DNA of 44,924 nt from Hyphomicrobium sp. 12-62-95 (GTDB lineage: Bacteria; Pseudomonadota; Alphaproteobacteria; Rhizobiales; Hyphomicrobiaceae). Below are positions 33,743 to 42,559 of this stretch, one piece after another. The stretch is from positions 1 through 44,924 of the forward strand of contig NCCZ01000016.1 in assembly GCA_002279935.1 (NCBI GenBank), read 5' to 3'. Every line of letters starts with the position of its first letter. Position 1 is the first letter of the stretch. The translations under genes and the position numbers were made by a program. The notes beneath the pieces were generated by a model. It was not told the origin of the DNA. It searched no databases and saw only the letters and a program-made list of their open reading frames with translations.

Positions 33743-36700
33743 GCAGCGATGCGTCCGCCCGATGACGGCGGCTGCTGGGACGCCGTCCCGACGGTGCGGG
33801 GCGGCAGGCGCGGCGTTTCCCTGGTGTCCTCGTCATCTTCATCCGATGCGTTCGGCTTGAAGATGAACGACAAGAGCCATGTGATGCCGCGCGAGAGATC
33901 GTCCATCACGGTGAAGAACGACGGGACGAAGACCAGCGACAGGATGGTGGAGACGATGAGGCCGCCGATGACCGCGATGGCCATGGGCGCGCGGAATTCG
34001 CCGCCATCGCCGAGCGCATAGGCGCTGGGCAGCATGCCGGCGGCCATGGCGATGGTGGTCATCACGATGGGTCGGGCGCGTTTGCGGCCGGCTTCGAGGA
34101 GGGCTGGAATGCGTTCGGTGCCGCGGGCGATTTCCTCGACGGCGAAATCGACGAGCATGATGGCGTTTTTGGTGACGATGCCCATCAGCATGAGCAGGCC
34201 GATATAGACCGGCATGCTGATGGGGTTGTTGGTCGCCAGCAACGCGATGACGACGCCGCCGAATGACAGGGGCAGCGACAACAGGATGGTGATTGGCTGG
34301 AAGACGCTGCCGAACAACAAAATCAGCAGGCCCAGAACGATCATCAGGCCGGTGCCCATGGCGGTGATGAAGCTTGAGGCCACTTCGTCCTGAATTTCGG
34401 CGTCGCCGGTTGCTTGCAGGCGGACGCCGTCGGGCAATTTGATTTTCTCAACCGCGGCGACAAACGCTTCGCGGGCGCTGCCGAGGGCGAAGCCTTTGAC
34501 GAGGTCGGCGCCGATTTCGGCGCGGCGTTCGCGGTCGTAGCGGTCGATGGCGCTGGGGCCACGGCCGAAGGAAATGTCGGCCACCGCTGAAAGCGGAATC
34601 GATTTGCCGGCCGCATTGGTGAGGCGGAGGTTGGCGATGCGCTGCAGATTTTCGCGCGCACTTTCCTCGACCTGAACCCGGATTGGGATCAGGCGGTCGC
34701 CGGATGTGAATTTTGCGAGGTTGGCATCCACATCGCCGATGGTGGCGACGCGCACGGTTTCGGCGATCTGGTCGGGTGTGATGCCGAGCGCGGAGGCCTT
34801 GTCGAGATCGGGGACGATGCGAATTTCCGGCCGTTCGATAGCTGATTTCGACGCGACGTTGAAGAAGCCCGGCAATTGGCGAATGGCCGTTTCGACCTTT
34901 GCGACACCTTCTTCCAGGGCGTCGCCATCGCGTGCCAGCAGGGAGAACGACAGCTCGCGCTCGCCGCGCTCGTTGACGAACCAGGCGCGGACGTCGGGAA
35001 CATCGGCGATGACCGCGGAGAGGATCGCTTTCAGTTCCTTTTGCGGCTTGTCGCGTTCGGTTTTGGGGACGAGGCGGACATTGATCGATGCGCGGCGGAT
35101 TTCGAGAGTGCCGGTCGGCGAGGTGCCGCCGAGTGCGAAGACGCTTGCGACTTCTGGGATCTGCTTCAAGCGGCGCGTGACTTCGTCGGTCATGGCGCGG
35201 GTATCTTCAAGGCGTGCGCCGGGCGGCAATTCAGCGGATATGACAACGCGCGAGGTGTCTTCGTCGGGGATGAAGCCCGTCGGCAGAATGGCGGTTGCGT
35301 AAATGGAGCCGGCGAAGACGCCAAGGCCGATGATAAGCGTGAGATAGCGCCAGCGCAGTGTCATGGCGAGGAAGCGCACATAGGCCCGCATGGTGCGGCT
35401 GTTTTCGGTGTCGTGGGGCGCGACGGGCCGCATGAGATAGGCCGCCATCATGGGCGTGATTAATCGCGCCACAAGCAATGAGAAGAGGACCGCGACGGCG
35501 ACCGTGAGACCGAACTGGCGGAAATATTGACCAGGTACGCCGCCCATGAAGGAGACGGGCGCGAAGATCGCGACGATGGTGAGCGTGATGGCGATGACGG
35601 CGAGGCCGATTTCGTCGGCGGCTTCCATGGCGGCGCGGTAGGGCGATTTGCCCAAGCGCATATGGCGCACGATGTTCTCGATTTCGACGATGGCATCGTC
35701 GACGAGGATGCCAGTGACAAGCGTGATTGCGAGCAGCGAGACGAGGTTCAGGGAGAAGCCCATGAGGCTCATGGCCCAGAACGTCGGGATGGCGGACAGA
35801 GGCAGTGCGATGGCCGTGATGAGGGTGGCGCGCCAATTGCGGAGAAAGATGAAGACGGTGATGACGGCCAGAATGGCGCCCTCGATAAGGGTCGTCATGG
35901 CGGCTTCGTAGTTGCCGCGGGTGTAAGCGACCGCGTCGTCGATCTTGCTGAGGGTGACGTCTGGGTAGCGGGCCTTCAGTTCTTCCAGGCGCTTTTCGAC
36001 GGCTTCGGCGACGGATAATTCGCTTTCGCCCTTGGAGCGGAAAATGGAGAACGACACGACGGGCTGGCCGTCGAGACGGGCGAAGGAGCGCGATTCCTCG
36101 GCATCATCGAGGATGCGGCCGAGATCGGACAGGCGGACATAGCGCCCGCCGGGGATGGCGATTTTCGTTTGTGCGAGTTCGGCGACGGATTTGGCGCCGG
36201 CGAGAATGCGGATGGCCTGCTCCTGCTGGCCGACTTCGCCGCGGCCGGAGCCGATGTCGACGTTGGTGGCGCGGATCTGGCGGTTGATGTCGGCGGCCGT
36301 GATGCCGTAGGCGAGGAGGCGTTCGGGGTCGAGGAGGACGCGGATCTCGCGCTTCACGCCGCCGTAGCGCTCGACGCGGCCGACGCCTTTGACGACGAGG
36401 AGTTCGCGTTTGATGACGTCGTCAACGTGCCAGGAGAGTTGTTCGAGCGTCATGCCGGGCGAGACGGCGGCGAAGGCAAGGATGGCTTGGCCTTCGACAT
36501 CGATGCGCTGAATGGTGGGTTCGTCGATGGTGCGCGGCAGTTCGGGGCGCACGCGTTCGATGGCGTCCTTGACGTCATTCAAGGCGCGGTCGGTGTCGAT
36601 CTCGAGACGGAATTCGATGACGGTCGTGGACGCGCCGTCGCTCAGGCTGGAGATTAAATGCTTGACGCCGGTGATATTGGCGACGGCGTCTTCGACGAGC

Positions 36701-36912
36701 TTGGCGACCTGGGTTTCGAGTTCGGCGGGGGTCGCGCCGGACTGGGTGATGGTGACGGAGACGAGCGGAATATCGATGTTGGGGAAGCGCGTCACAGGGA
36801 GTGACTTGAAGCTCATGATGCCGAGAAAGACGAGCACCACGAACAGCAAGATCGCTGGAAGCGGCTTGCGGATCGAAAACGCGGAGAAGTTGATGCGGGA
36901 GACGTCACTCAT
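33736..36912 (-). CDS. RND efflux pump, inner-membrane permease (AcrB/MexB superfamily)
   Basis: The 1058-residue product is a full-length hydrophobe/amphiphile efflux RND protein driven by the proton gradient. It starts SAFSIRKPLPAILLFVVLVFLG with the first span. It has TRFPNIDIPLVSVTI, the periplasmic porter domains, and the central span GILVDDAIVEIENIV with the proton-relay Asp405-Asp406. Duplicated halves are visible; the second half starts near residue 530 and includes LLMLMGIVTKNAIMLVDFAV. It ends in a short charged cytoplasmic tail (NASDEDDEDTRE). The start overlaps the adaptor stop by ATGA. No outer-membrane channel gene is present in the operon. Substrates are unknown. Confidence 0.96.
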   Translation of the reverse strand: MSDVSRINFSAFSIRKPLPAILLFVVLVFLGIMSFKSLPVTRFPNIDIPLVSVTITQSGATPAELETQVAKLVEDAVANITGVKHLISSLSDGASTTVIEFRLEIDTDRALNDVKDAIERVRPELPRTIDEPTIQRIDVEGQAILAFAAVSPGMTLEQLSWHVDDVIKRELLVVKGVGRVERYGGVKREIRVLLDPERLLAYGITAADINRQIRATNVDIGSGRGEVGQQEQAIRILAGAKSVAELAQTKIAIPGGRYVRLSDLGRILDDAEESRSFARLDGQPVVSFSIFRSKGESELSVAEAVEKRLEELKARYPDVTLSKIDDAVAYTRGNYEAAMTTLIEGAILAVITVFIFLRNWRATLITAIALPLSAIPTFWAMSLMGFSLNLVSLLAITLVTGILVDDAIVEIENIVRHMRLGKSPYRAAMEAADEIGLAVIAITLTIVAIFAPVSFMGGVPGQYFRQFGLTVAVAVLFSLLVARLITPMMAAYLMRPVAPHDTENSRTMRAYVRFLAMTLRWRYLTLIIGLGVFAGSIYATAILPTGFIPDEDTSRVVISAELPPGARLEDTRAMTDEVTRRLKQIPEVASVFALGGTSPTGTLEIRRASINVRLVPKTERDKPQKELKAILSAVIADVPDVRAWFVNERGERELSFSLLARDGDALEEGVAKVETAIRQLPGFFNVASKSAIERPEIRIVPDLDKASALGITPDQIAETVRVATIGDVDANLAKFTSGDRLIPIRVQVEESARENLQRIANLRLTNAAGKSIPLSAVADISFGRGPSAIDRYDRERRAEIGADLVKGFALGSAREAFVAAVEKIKLPDGVRLQATGDAEIQDEVASSFITAMGTGLMIVLGLLILLFGSVFQPITILLSLPLSFGGVVIALLATNNPISMPVYIGLLMLMGIVTKNAIMLVDFAVEEIARGTERIPALLEAGRKRARPIVMTTIAMAAGMLPSAYALGDGGEFRAPMAIAVIGGLIVSTILSLVFVPSFFTVMDDLSRGITWLLSFIFKPNASDEDDEDTRETPRLPPRTVGTASQQPPSSGGRIAAE

Positions 36913-38144
36913 CGGGCGTCACTCACGGCGCGTGTGTCCGTGTCGATCGGGCGCACAACATCGCCGTCTTTGAGGAAGGTGCCGGCGCGCGCGATCAGGC
37001 GATCGCCTTCGGCGAGGCCGGAGACGACTTCGACGAGGCCGCCGGAGGTGAGGCCGGTTTTGATCTGGCGTTCGCGGACGGTATCGCCGTCGAGGACGAG
37101 GGCGGTCGAGATGCCGCCGGCGGTGCTCACTGCGGAGACGGGGACGGCGAGGCCGCGCTGGCGGGCGGTTTCGATTTGCGCGCTGGCGAAGGTGCCGACG
37201 CGGATCTTTTTATCGGCGCCGATGAAGATACGGACTTTGCCGAGGCGTGTCGTGTTGTCGATTTCGGGCGATACGAGGCGGACGGTGCCGGTGGTGCTCG
37301 TGCCGTCGGCGACGGTGATGGTTGCGGTTTGGCCGGCTTTGAGCTTGCGCACCTGGGCTTCGCCGACTTCGGCATCGAGTTCGATTTCACCGTTCTGGAT
37401 GATGCGGAACATCGGTTCGCCGGCGGCCAGGCCGAGGGCGGTTGCGATGGCGCCGACATGGGCGGCGCGGCGGCTGATGAGGCCGTCGACGGGCGCGCGG
37501 ACTTCAGAGCGCGTGCGGCGCCATTCGAGTTCGCGGCGGGCGGCTTCGAGTTGGACTTTTTCTGCTTCGGCGGCCTGTAAGCCGCCCCTGGCGGAAATGA
37601 GGAGTGCTTCGAGCGAGCCCTTCGCAGCGGCGCGGGTGTCGAGGGTGGATTCGGAGAGGTAGCCTTGCTTGCTCAGCGGCTTGGCGCGTTCGAGTTGCGC
37701 CTTCGCGTCGGTGAGGCGGGCTTGCACTTCGACGATCTGGCTCTGGGCCTGGGCGATGGCGGCGGTGCTGCGCGCGATATTGGCGGCGTTTTGCGCGAGT
37801 TGGGTGTCGAGGGTCACGGTTTCGAGAACGGCGAGGACATCGCCCTTTTTGACTTCGTCGCCTTGGTCGGCGCGCAGCTCGAGGATGCGCAGACCTTCGA
37901 CTTCGGGCGCGACGAGAACGTCTTCGCGCGGCACGAGGGAGCCGGTGACGAGGACGGTTTCGACGAAGTCGGCTGGAGCGGCGCGGGCGACCGTGACGGA
38001 GGGCGGCGCGACGGTGGCTGCCTTTTCGGTCTTGGTGTGCCGGTGGGCCAAAAAGTCTACGACGGGCTGATAGGCGCCCGTGACCCAGATGATGGCTGCG
38101 GCTGCTGTGCCTAGTCCATATTTGATCAGCGTGGTGCGGTTCAT
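36909..38144 (-). CDS. RND efflux periplasmic adaptor (membrane fusion protein)
   Basis: The 411-residue product has an N-terminal membrane segment (LIKYGLGTAAAAIIWVTGAY). The lipoyl half reads EVEGLRILELRADQGDEVKK, followed by a helical hairpin (about residues 100-200; IARSTAAIAQAQSQIVEVQA). The second lipoyl half reads EVRAPVDGLISRRAAHVGAI. A beta-barrel and a membrane-proximal domain follow (VSTAGGISTALVLDGDTVRE). It joins the RND pump to an outer-membrane channel. It overlaps the TetR gene at the start and the pump gene at the end by four bases each, so all three are translationally coupled. Confidence 0.95.
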   Translation of the reverse strand: MNRTTLIKYGLGTAAAAIIWVTGAYQPVVDFLAHRHTKTEKAATVAPPSVTVARAAPADFVETVLVTGSLVPREDVLVAPEVEGLRILELRADQGDEVKKGDVLAVLETVTLDTQLAQNAANIARSTAAIAQAQSQIVEVQARLTDAKAQLERAKPLSKQGYLSESTLDTRAAAKGSLEALLISARGGLQAAEAEKVQLEAARRELEWRRTRSEVRAPVDGLISRRAAHVGAIATALGLAAGEPMFRIIQNGEIELDAEVGEAQVRKLKAGQTATITVADGTSTTGTVRLVSPEIDNTTRLGKVRIFIGADKKIRVGTFASAQIETARQRGLAVPVSAVSTAGGISTALVLDGDTVRERQIKTGLTSGGLVEVVSGLAEGDRLIARAGTFLKDGDVVRPIDTDTRAVSDAR

Positions 38145-38785
38145 TCTGCGGCCTCCCCAAGCGGCTTGCCGGGTTGGCGGCTCATGTTGTCTGCAACGGG
38201 GTTCAAGAGTTGGCGAATGACCTCCACGACGTCCGGGATGGTTTTTGCCACATCGAATTTGCGGTCGACGGCGGAGCGCCAGAACAGGCCGTCGCCGATG
38301 ACCATGAAGACGCGGGCGAGGGCTGCGGCGCTGTGGGCGGGGCGGATGCGGCCGTCGTCGATCATGCGCTGAAAGAGGTTTTCGAAGTTGGACGCGACGA
38401 ATTCATCGACCGAGCGGTGGATCTCGCCCACGGTGGCGTTGCGCGTCGATTCCAGGCCGATCTCAAGGCAGATTTGGCGGCGATGCGCTTCATCTTCGAC
38501 GAAGTAAGCGTTACCGATGCCTTCAAGGGCGGCGAAAAAATCCGTCGCTTCGGCGAGTTGCGCAAAGCGTGCCTGGAACTCCTGCCGGTTGCGTTCGGCG
38601 AGGCCGGCGATCAGGTCTTCCTTGGAGCTGAAGTAGACGTAAAGGGCGCCCGGAGAAACGCCGGCTTCGCGGCAGATGTCCTGCATGCTCGTGGCGTGAA
38701 AGCCAGCACGCGCGAAGCAAAGCTCGGCGGCTTCGAGAATGTTGTCGCGGCGGGCGCGCTGGGTATCGGGTTTCAGTCTCGGCAT
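38141..38785 (-). CDS. TetR-family regulator of the RND efflux operon
   Basis: The 214-residue product has the TetR DNA-binding domain in residues 1-60: RRDNILEAAELCFARAGFHA, then TSMQDICREAGVSPGALYVY and FSSKEDLIAGL. The C-terminal ligand domain resembles the AcrR/YcdC-like TetR_C group (RQICLEIGLESTRNATVGEI). As first gene of the operon it probably represses its own promoter and is relieved by pump substrates. ATG 38785 has no strong ribosome binding site. A probable operator lies upstream at 38831-38844. Confidence 0.94.
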   Translation of the reverse strand: MPRLKPDTQRARRDNILEAAELCFARAGFHATSMQDICREAGVSPGALYVYFSSKEDLIAGLAERNRQEFQARFAQLAEATDFFAALEGIGNAYFVEDEAHRRQICLEIGLESTRNATVGEIHRSVDEFVASNFENLFQRMIDDGRIRPAHSAAALARVFMVIGDGLFWRSAVDRKFDVAKTIPDVVEVIRQLLNPVADNMSRQPGKPLGEAAE

Positions 38786-38830
38786 AGGTACTCAGTCATT
38801 CGACATTCAGAGGCGGGATGGCCCACAAAA

Positions 38831-38895
38831 CGAATGCTCATTATTTTTGGATCATCTTCTAGGATCGTGTCGGCGTCAAGATGAACGTTCGTTCG
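38831..38895 (-). promoter_or_regulatory. Candidate promoter and TetR operator of the efflux operon
   Basis: On the minus strand a possible -35 TTGACG (38879-38874) is followed after 17 bases by GATGAT, a weak -10. Just downstream lies an inverted repeat AATG-CT-CATT (38833-38842), and upstream a GAACGTTCGTTC element (38883-38894). Both resemble the AATGA/CATT and GAACG half-sites seen in TetR operators. The arrangement supports autorepression. Confidence 0.4.
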
Positions 38896-38975
38896 TTTTG
38901 TTAACGGAATTGAAAAGTAGCTACAACTTTTGAGGGTTTGAAGGCTTTGATGGCAAGTGGGGCAGGTCCTCTGCG

Positions 38976-39090
38976 GGGTGCGGTCAGGGAGGGGGTGCGG
39001 TCAGGGAAAAGGGGGTGCGGTCAGGGAAAAGGGGAGTGCGGTCAGGGAAAAGGGGGGCGGTTACGGAAGGTGATGGCGGTCAGGGAGATC
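38976..39090. repeat. G-rich minisatellite, about five imperfect 20-21 bp units
   Basis: The unit GGGGGTGCGGTCAGGGAAAA is repeated in direct order from about 38976, with two identical units, one with an extra A, and diverging outer units (GGTTACGGAAGG, then GGCGGTCAGGGA). It lies upstream of the tetR promoter and downstream of the VWA gene. The plus strand is strongly G-rich. It is not CRISPR: there are no unique spacers. Around it (39091-39272) no gene is seen; a GGGGCGGC/GCCGCCCC hairpin lies at 39227-39247. Confidence 0.9.
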
Positions 39091-39272
39091 GGGGTGGTCG
39101 GGCAAGCGGGTCTCCAGATGTGGGCTGGTCCCCTGCGCCGGGGCGACTGCGAACTCGGCGTCGTGCGGGTGCGGATAGTTGGCTGGGGTGCGAGGGCCGC
39201 GACGTAGTGCGGGCTGGTTGGTGGGCGGGGCGGCTGGGTGCCGCCCCTTTCGTTGTGCGTTTCGCCGTCTGG

Positions 39273-41480
39273 TCAGCGCGGGACGGACTTGGCGAGGCGG
39301 ACCAAGTTTAGGAACTCGGAGCGCTCGCCGAAGGGGTCGTCGCCGCGGGCGGGGCCAGCAAGGGCCAGGACGTCATCATACGTGAAGCCCGACAGGTGGG
39401 GAGAACCGCGCAGCAGTTCCGCGAAGCCCGCGACGGCAGTGGCGAAGCGGACATCGGGCGCGGCGTCAGAGAGTGCGGGCTTAGAGAGGGCATCGGTGAT
39501 GGCGAGGCTCAGGGGCGTGGAGATTTCCGCGTTGGGAAGCTTCGCGCGGATCTTCAAAAAGCCGAGTTCGTTCGAGGCGGAGGCCGCGACGACGGGGGCG
39601 GCGGGTTTGGCGGGCGCGGCATAGCGCAGATCATCGACGCCTTTTTTCTCAGCTCCAACGGGCGTGATTTCGTAGATCGCCGTGACGGTGTGGCCGGAGC
39701 CGATGTCGCCGGCATCGACTTTGTCGTTGTTGAAATCCTCGCGCTTGAGGGCGCGGGTTTCATAACCGAGGAGGCGGTATTCGCTCACACGCGCGGGGTT
39801 CCACTCGACTTGGATTTTCACATCCTTGGCGATGGGGAAGAGCGTGGAGGAGGCTTCCTCGACGAGGATCTTGCGGGCTTCGTTCAGCGTGTCGGCGTAG
39901 GCGGCGACGCCGTTGCCGCTCTGGGCGAGGGTCTGCATCAGGCGGTCGTTGTAGTTGCCCGCGCCGACGCCGAGGATGGACAAGAAGATGCCGGCGGCGC
40001 GCTTGCGTTCGATGAGGCTCTTCAGGTCGCCGTCTTCGGTGATGCCCACATTGAAGTCGCCATCGGTTGCCAGAATGATGCGGTTGACGGCCGATTTATC
40101 GAAGTTTGCTTCCGCCAAACGATAGGCATCTTCGATGCCAGATGCGCCAGCGGTGGAGCCGCCTGCACCCAGGCGTTCCAGAGCTGCCAAGATTTTTGAC
40201 TTTTCGGAAATCTTCGTCGGTTCAAGTGCGATGCCGGAGCCGGATGCATAGGTGACAAGCGCGACGGTATCGTCGGGCTTCAATTCATCGACGAGCATGC
40301 GCAGGCCATTCTTGACCAGCGGCAGGCGGTCTTGCGGCGCCATCGATCCGGACGTGTCGATGAGGAAGACGAGGTTGGCGCGCGGGCGCTCCGTTGATTT
40401 CAGGTCATAGCCTTTGATGCCGATGTGGACGAGTTTGTTTGTCGCGTTCCATGGCGAGGGGACGACGGTGACCGTGGGCTTGAAGGGTTCGGTTGCGCTT
40501 TCGGGGGCGGGATAATCGTAGCGGAAATAGTTGATCATCTCTTCGGTGCGCACGGCGGCTTGCGGCGGCAGGCGGCCAGCGTTGAGAGCGCGGCGGACGA
40601 AGGCATAGGAGGCCGTGTCGACATCGACGGAGAAGGTCGAGACCGGATCGGCGGCGGTTTGCTTGATCGGGTTCTGATCGGCCGCGGTGAAGCGGTCGCG
40701 GTCTTCGCCGCCTTCGAGATGGAGGTTGGGGCGGGACTCGCCCGGTGCTGCCAGATTGGTTGCAGCCCGAGGTGCGAGGGCCCGCGCGTCTTCGGAACCG
40801 CCTTCGCTGGACTGTGCGATACGATTGGATTCCTGGTCGTAGGGCAGCACGCCGATGGGCCGTTGCTGTACGGCGCCCAACCCATCGGATGGACGCTGTT
40901 CCAGTTTCCCGGGACGGTCGGTGACGCCGATCTGTGAGCGGCCGACGAGATCGACGACCTGATCGCGAGACGGGCCGATCGGCGGTGACGGTGCGGTTGG
41001 CAGCGGCTCGATCGATGGCGCGGATGCGGGTTGGCCGGCGATGACCACTTCGGCCGCGCTTTGGCGCTCAGAATCGGTGGCGATCATTTCGGAGGCGATC
41101 TTGCGCTTTTCGTCCGCCTCGGATTGCAGCTTGGGAACTTCTTTTTTGGCGAGACCGTGATCTGCGGGCTCGGGTGCGCGCACGATTTCGAGCGGCGCGT
41201 TGCGTTCGCTCTGGCTGATCTGGAAGGCGACGGGGGCCGCAACGACGAGGGCGGCGAGGGATGCGGCGAGCGCGTAATGCTGGCGGGCTAGTGTCATGAT
41301 CGATCTCCGTGTCCCGGGCTGGGACTGGGAGATCGGACGGACGTTGCCGACGGAAGCTTGGGGTGCGCTCTGAACATTTTCGAACGCGGCAAGCGCAGCG
41401 GACAGGGCAGCCGACTTGGCCGTGTCGCGCGGGGGCGGCACGGGCAGAGTGTTCAAGCTGTCGAGGTCCTTGTTCGTCAT
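39273..41480 (-). CDS. Membrane-anchored VWA-domain protein (YfbK-like, DUF3520 C-terminus)
   Basis: The 735-residue product has a cytoplasmic N-terminal segment of about 65 residues (TNKDLDSLNTLPVPPPRDTA). One membrane span follows (about 69-87, YALAASLAALVVAAPVAF), then a long disordered linker (88-265), a VWA N-terminal domain (STFSVDVDTASYAFVRRAL; RTEEMINYFRYDYP), the VWA domain (about 368-540) and a DUF3520-type C-terminal domain. The MIDAS motif is intact: Asp375-T-S-G-S, a Thr in GAGGSTAGASG, and ILATDGDFN. The sigma factor gene ends nine bases upstream, so they form an operon. The short cytoplasmic segment before the span has the layout of an anti-sigma factor, but no anti-sigma domain is recognised. 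The partner of the VWA domain is unknown. Confidence 0.9.
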   Translation of the reverse strand: MTNKDLDSLNTLPVPPPRDTAKSAALSAALAAFENVQSAPQASVGNVRPISQSQPGTRRSIMTLARQHYALAASLAALVVAAPVAFQISQSERNAPLEIVRAPEPADHGLAKKEVPKLQSEADEKRKIASEMIATDSERQSAAEVVIAGQPASAPSIEPLPTAPSPPIGPSRDQVVDLVGRSQIGVTDRPGKLEQRPSDGLGAVQQRPIGVLPYDQESNRIAQSSEGGSEDARALAPRAATNLAAPGESRPNLHLEGGEDRDRFTAADQNPIKQTAADPVSTFSVDVDTASYAFVRRALNAGRLPPQAAVRTEEMINYFRYDYPAPESATEPFKPTVTVVPSPWNATNKLVHIGIKGYDLKSTERPRANLVFLIDTSGSMAPQDRLPLVKNGLRMLVDELKPDDTVALVTYASGSGIALEPTKISEKSKILAALERLGAGGSTAGASGIEDAYRLAEANFDKSAVNRIILATDGDFNVGITEDGDLKSLIERKRAAGIFLSILGVGAGNYNDRLMQTLAQSGNGVAAYADTLNEARKILVEEASSTLFPIAKDVKIQVEWNPARVSEYRLLGYETRALKREDFNNDKVDAGDIGSGHTVTAIYEITPVGAEKKGVDDLRYAAPAKPAAPVVAASASNELGFLKIRAKLPNAEISTPLSLAITDALSKPALSDAAPDVRFATAVAGFAELLRGSPHLSGFTYDDVLALAGPARGDDPFGERSEFLNLVRLAKSVPR

Positions 41481-41489
41481 TGTGTTTTT

Positions 41490-42047
41490 TTAAGCCACCT
41501 GTTCGAGAAAGGTTTTGAGACGTTTGCGGGCTTCGTGGAGATGCCAGGAGACGGTTTTCTCCGTGCATCCGAGAATTGTTGCGGCTTCGGCGTGCGAGAG
41601 GTCTTCGGCGTAAACAAGCAAGACCGCATCGCGCTGCTGGGGCGGGAGCGCGCGGACGGCACGCCACAGCTCCTGGCCTTCGATGGTGTCGTCTTGCATG
41701 ACGCACCCCGCACCATCGACGAGGGACAGCATGTCTGACGGTTGGAGTGTCACAAGCCTTTGGTTGGCGCGGATGTGATCGATGGCGGTCGTGTAGGCGA
41801 GGCGGTAGAGCCAGGTTCTGAATGTTGCGTCGCCGCGGAAGGTGGCGATCGACTGGGCGAGTTTCACGCAGACCTCCTGTGCGATGTCTTCGGCGCGGTC
41901 GCGGGCGCCGCACCAGCGCCACGCGAGGCGGTAGATGCGGTCATAGTGCCGGTCGAGGAGCGTCGCGAATGCGCGGCGGTCGCCCGCGCCGGCACGCTGC
42001 GCGAGGTCTTCGTCGGTCCGGTTGTGCGCTTCGGCGGGCTCGCTCAC
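41490..42047 (-). CDS. ECF-type RNA polymerase sigma factor
   Basis: The 185-residue product has sigma region 2 (AFATLLDRHYDRIYRLAWRW, DRAEDIAQEVCVKLAQSI, FRTWLYRLAYTTAIDHIRAN) and region 4 (LPPQQRDAVLLVYAEDLSHA, EAATILGCTEKTVSWHLHEA, RKRLKTFL). It lacks region 3, as expected for ECF factors. The start is GTG 42047 with only a weak GAGA upstream. No NepR/PhyR-type partners are present, so it is not the EcfG factor expected to read the GGAAC-N17-GTT boxes at 13.5-20 kb. It is followed by the VWA gene, its likely regulator or target. Confidence 0.95.
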   Translation of the reverse strand: MSEPAEAHNRTDEDLAQRAGAGDRRAFATLLDRHYDRIYRLAWRWCGARDRAEDIAQEVCVKLAQSIATFRGDATFRTWLYRLAYTTAIDHIRANQRLVTLQPSDMLSLVDGAGCVMQDDTIEGQELWRAVRALPPQQRDAVLLVYAEDLSHAEAATILGCTEKTVSWHLHEARKRLKTFLEQVA

Positions 42048-42173
42048 GCGTCAGGATCTCGCGGCACGGGTGTGTGCCTTCATGCGATAGACGGACGGGA
42101 TTGGGATTTCCTTGGGGCGGGGGTGAGGATTTTTTGGGGGGGCTCGGAAGGAGGGGGATCGTGTGGCCGCTTG

Positions 42174-42400
42174 ATCCCCTCTCCCCGTCCTCACGGGGAG
42201 AGGGTTAGGGTGGGGGGCAGCATCCGCATGGTGTTTGCATACCCCAATCGGTCGTATCGCGTGGCGATAGGCGGACGTGGCTGGATTCTCACAAGCGGCT
42301 GCCCCTCACCCCGACATTTCGGTTGGCCCACACTCGGCAGGCCGGTGTGGGTTGTCCCCCGTGCGGCGCGCTCGTCGCGCGCCTACGGGGAGAGGGGGAT
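42174..42400. repeat. MITE-like intergenic element with terminal inverted repeats
   Basis: ATCCCCTCTCCCCGT (42174-42188) and ACGGGGAGAGGGGGAT (42385-42400) are inverted repeats differing by one base indel. Inside the left end, CCCTCTCCCCGT pairs with ACGGGGAGAGGG (42193-42204) as a 12-bp hairpin. An inner pair (GGTGGGGGGCAGC near 42210; GCTGCCCCTCACCCC near 42298) mirrors it. Such hairpins are common dispersed elements in this order. No transposase is present. Confidence 0.72.
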
Positions 42401-42466
42401 TCAGTGCGGCGGAAGATTATTTGCGAACGTCATCCTCGGCGGAGCGCGCGTTGGCGCGCGTACGCC

Positions 42467-42559
42467 GGGGATCCAGCGGGATGTGCGCGCGGGAGCGCAC
42501 CGGTTGCTTACAGGTGCGCGTGATGCGGTGTCTTCGACTGTGTCTTGCACTGGATCCCC
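42467..42559. repeat. Second palindromic intergenic repeat
   Basis: GGGGATCCAG (42467-42476) and CTGGATCCCC (42550-42559) are perfect 10-bp inverted repeats about 73 bases apart. A CATCCTCGG-GCCGGGGATCC context upstream resembles common alphaproteobacterial palindromic repeats. It may form one complex with the element ending at 42400. Confidence 0.65.

Noticed and set aside
38976..39090. CRISPR array
   Set aside because: Units are contiguous direct repeats without unique spacers, and no cas gene is present.
38938..39311. Plus-strand frames reading RSGKRG/GQGKGE repeats
   Set aside because: The repeats reflect the DNA minisatellite; there is no start with a ribosome binding site and no non-repetitive domain.
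41490..42047. The ECF sigma factor as the EcfG that reads the GGAAC boxes
   Set aside because: There is no nepR or phyR neighbour, and it is paired with a VWA protein, so it belongs to another ECF group.
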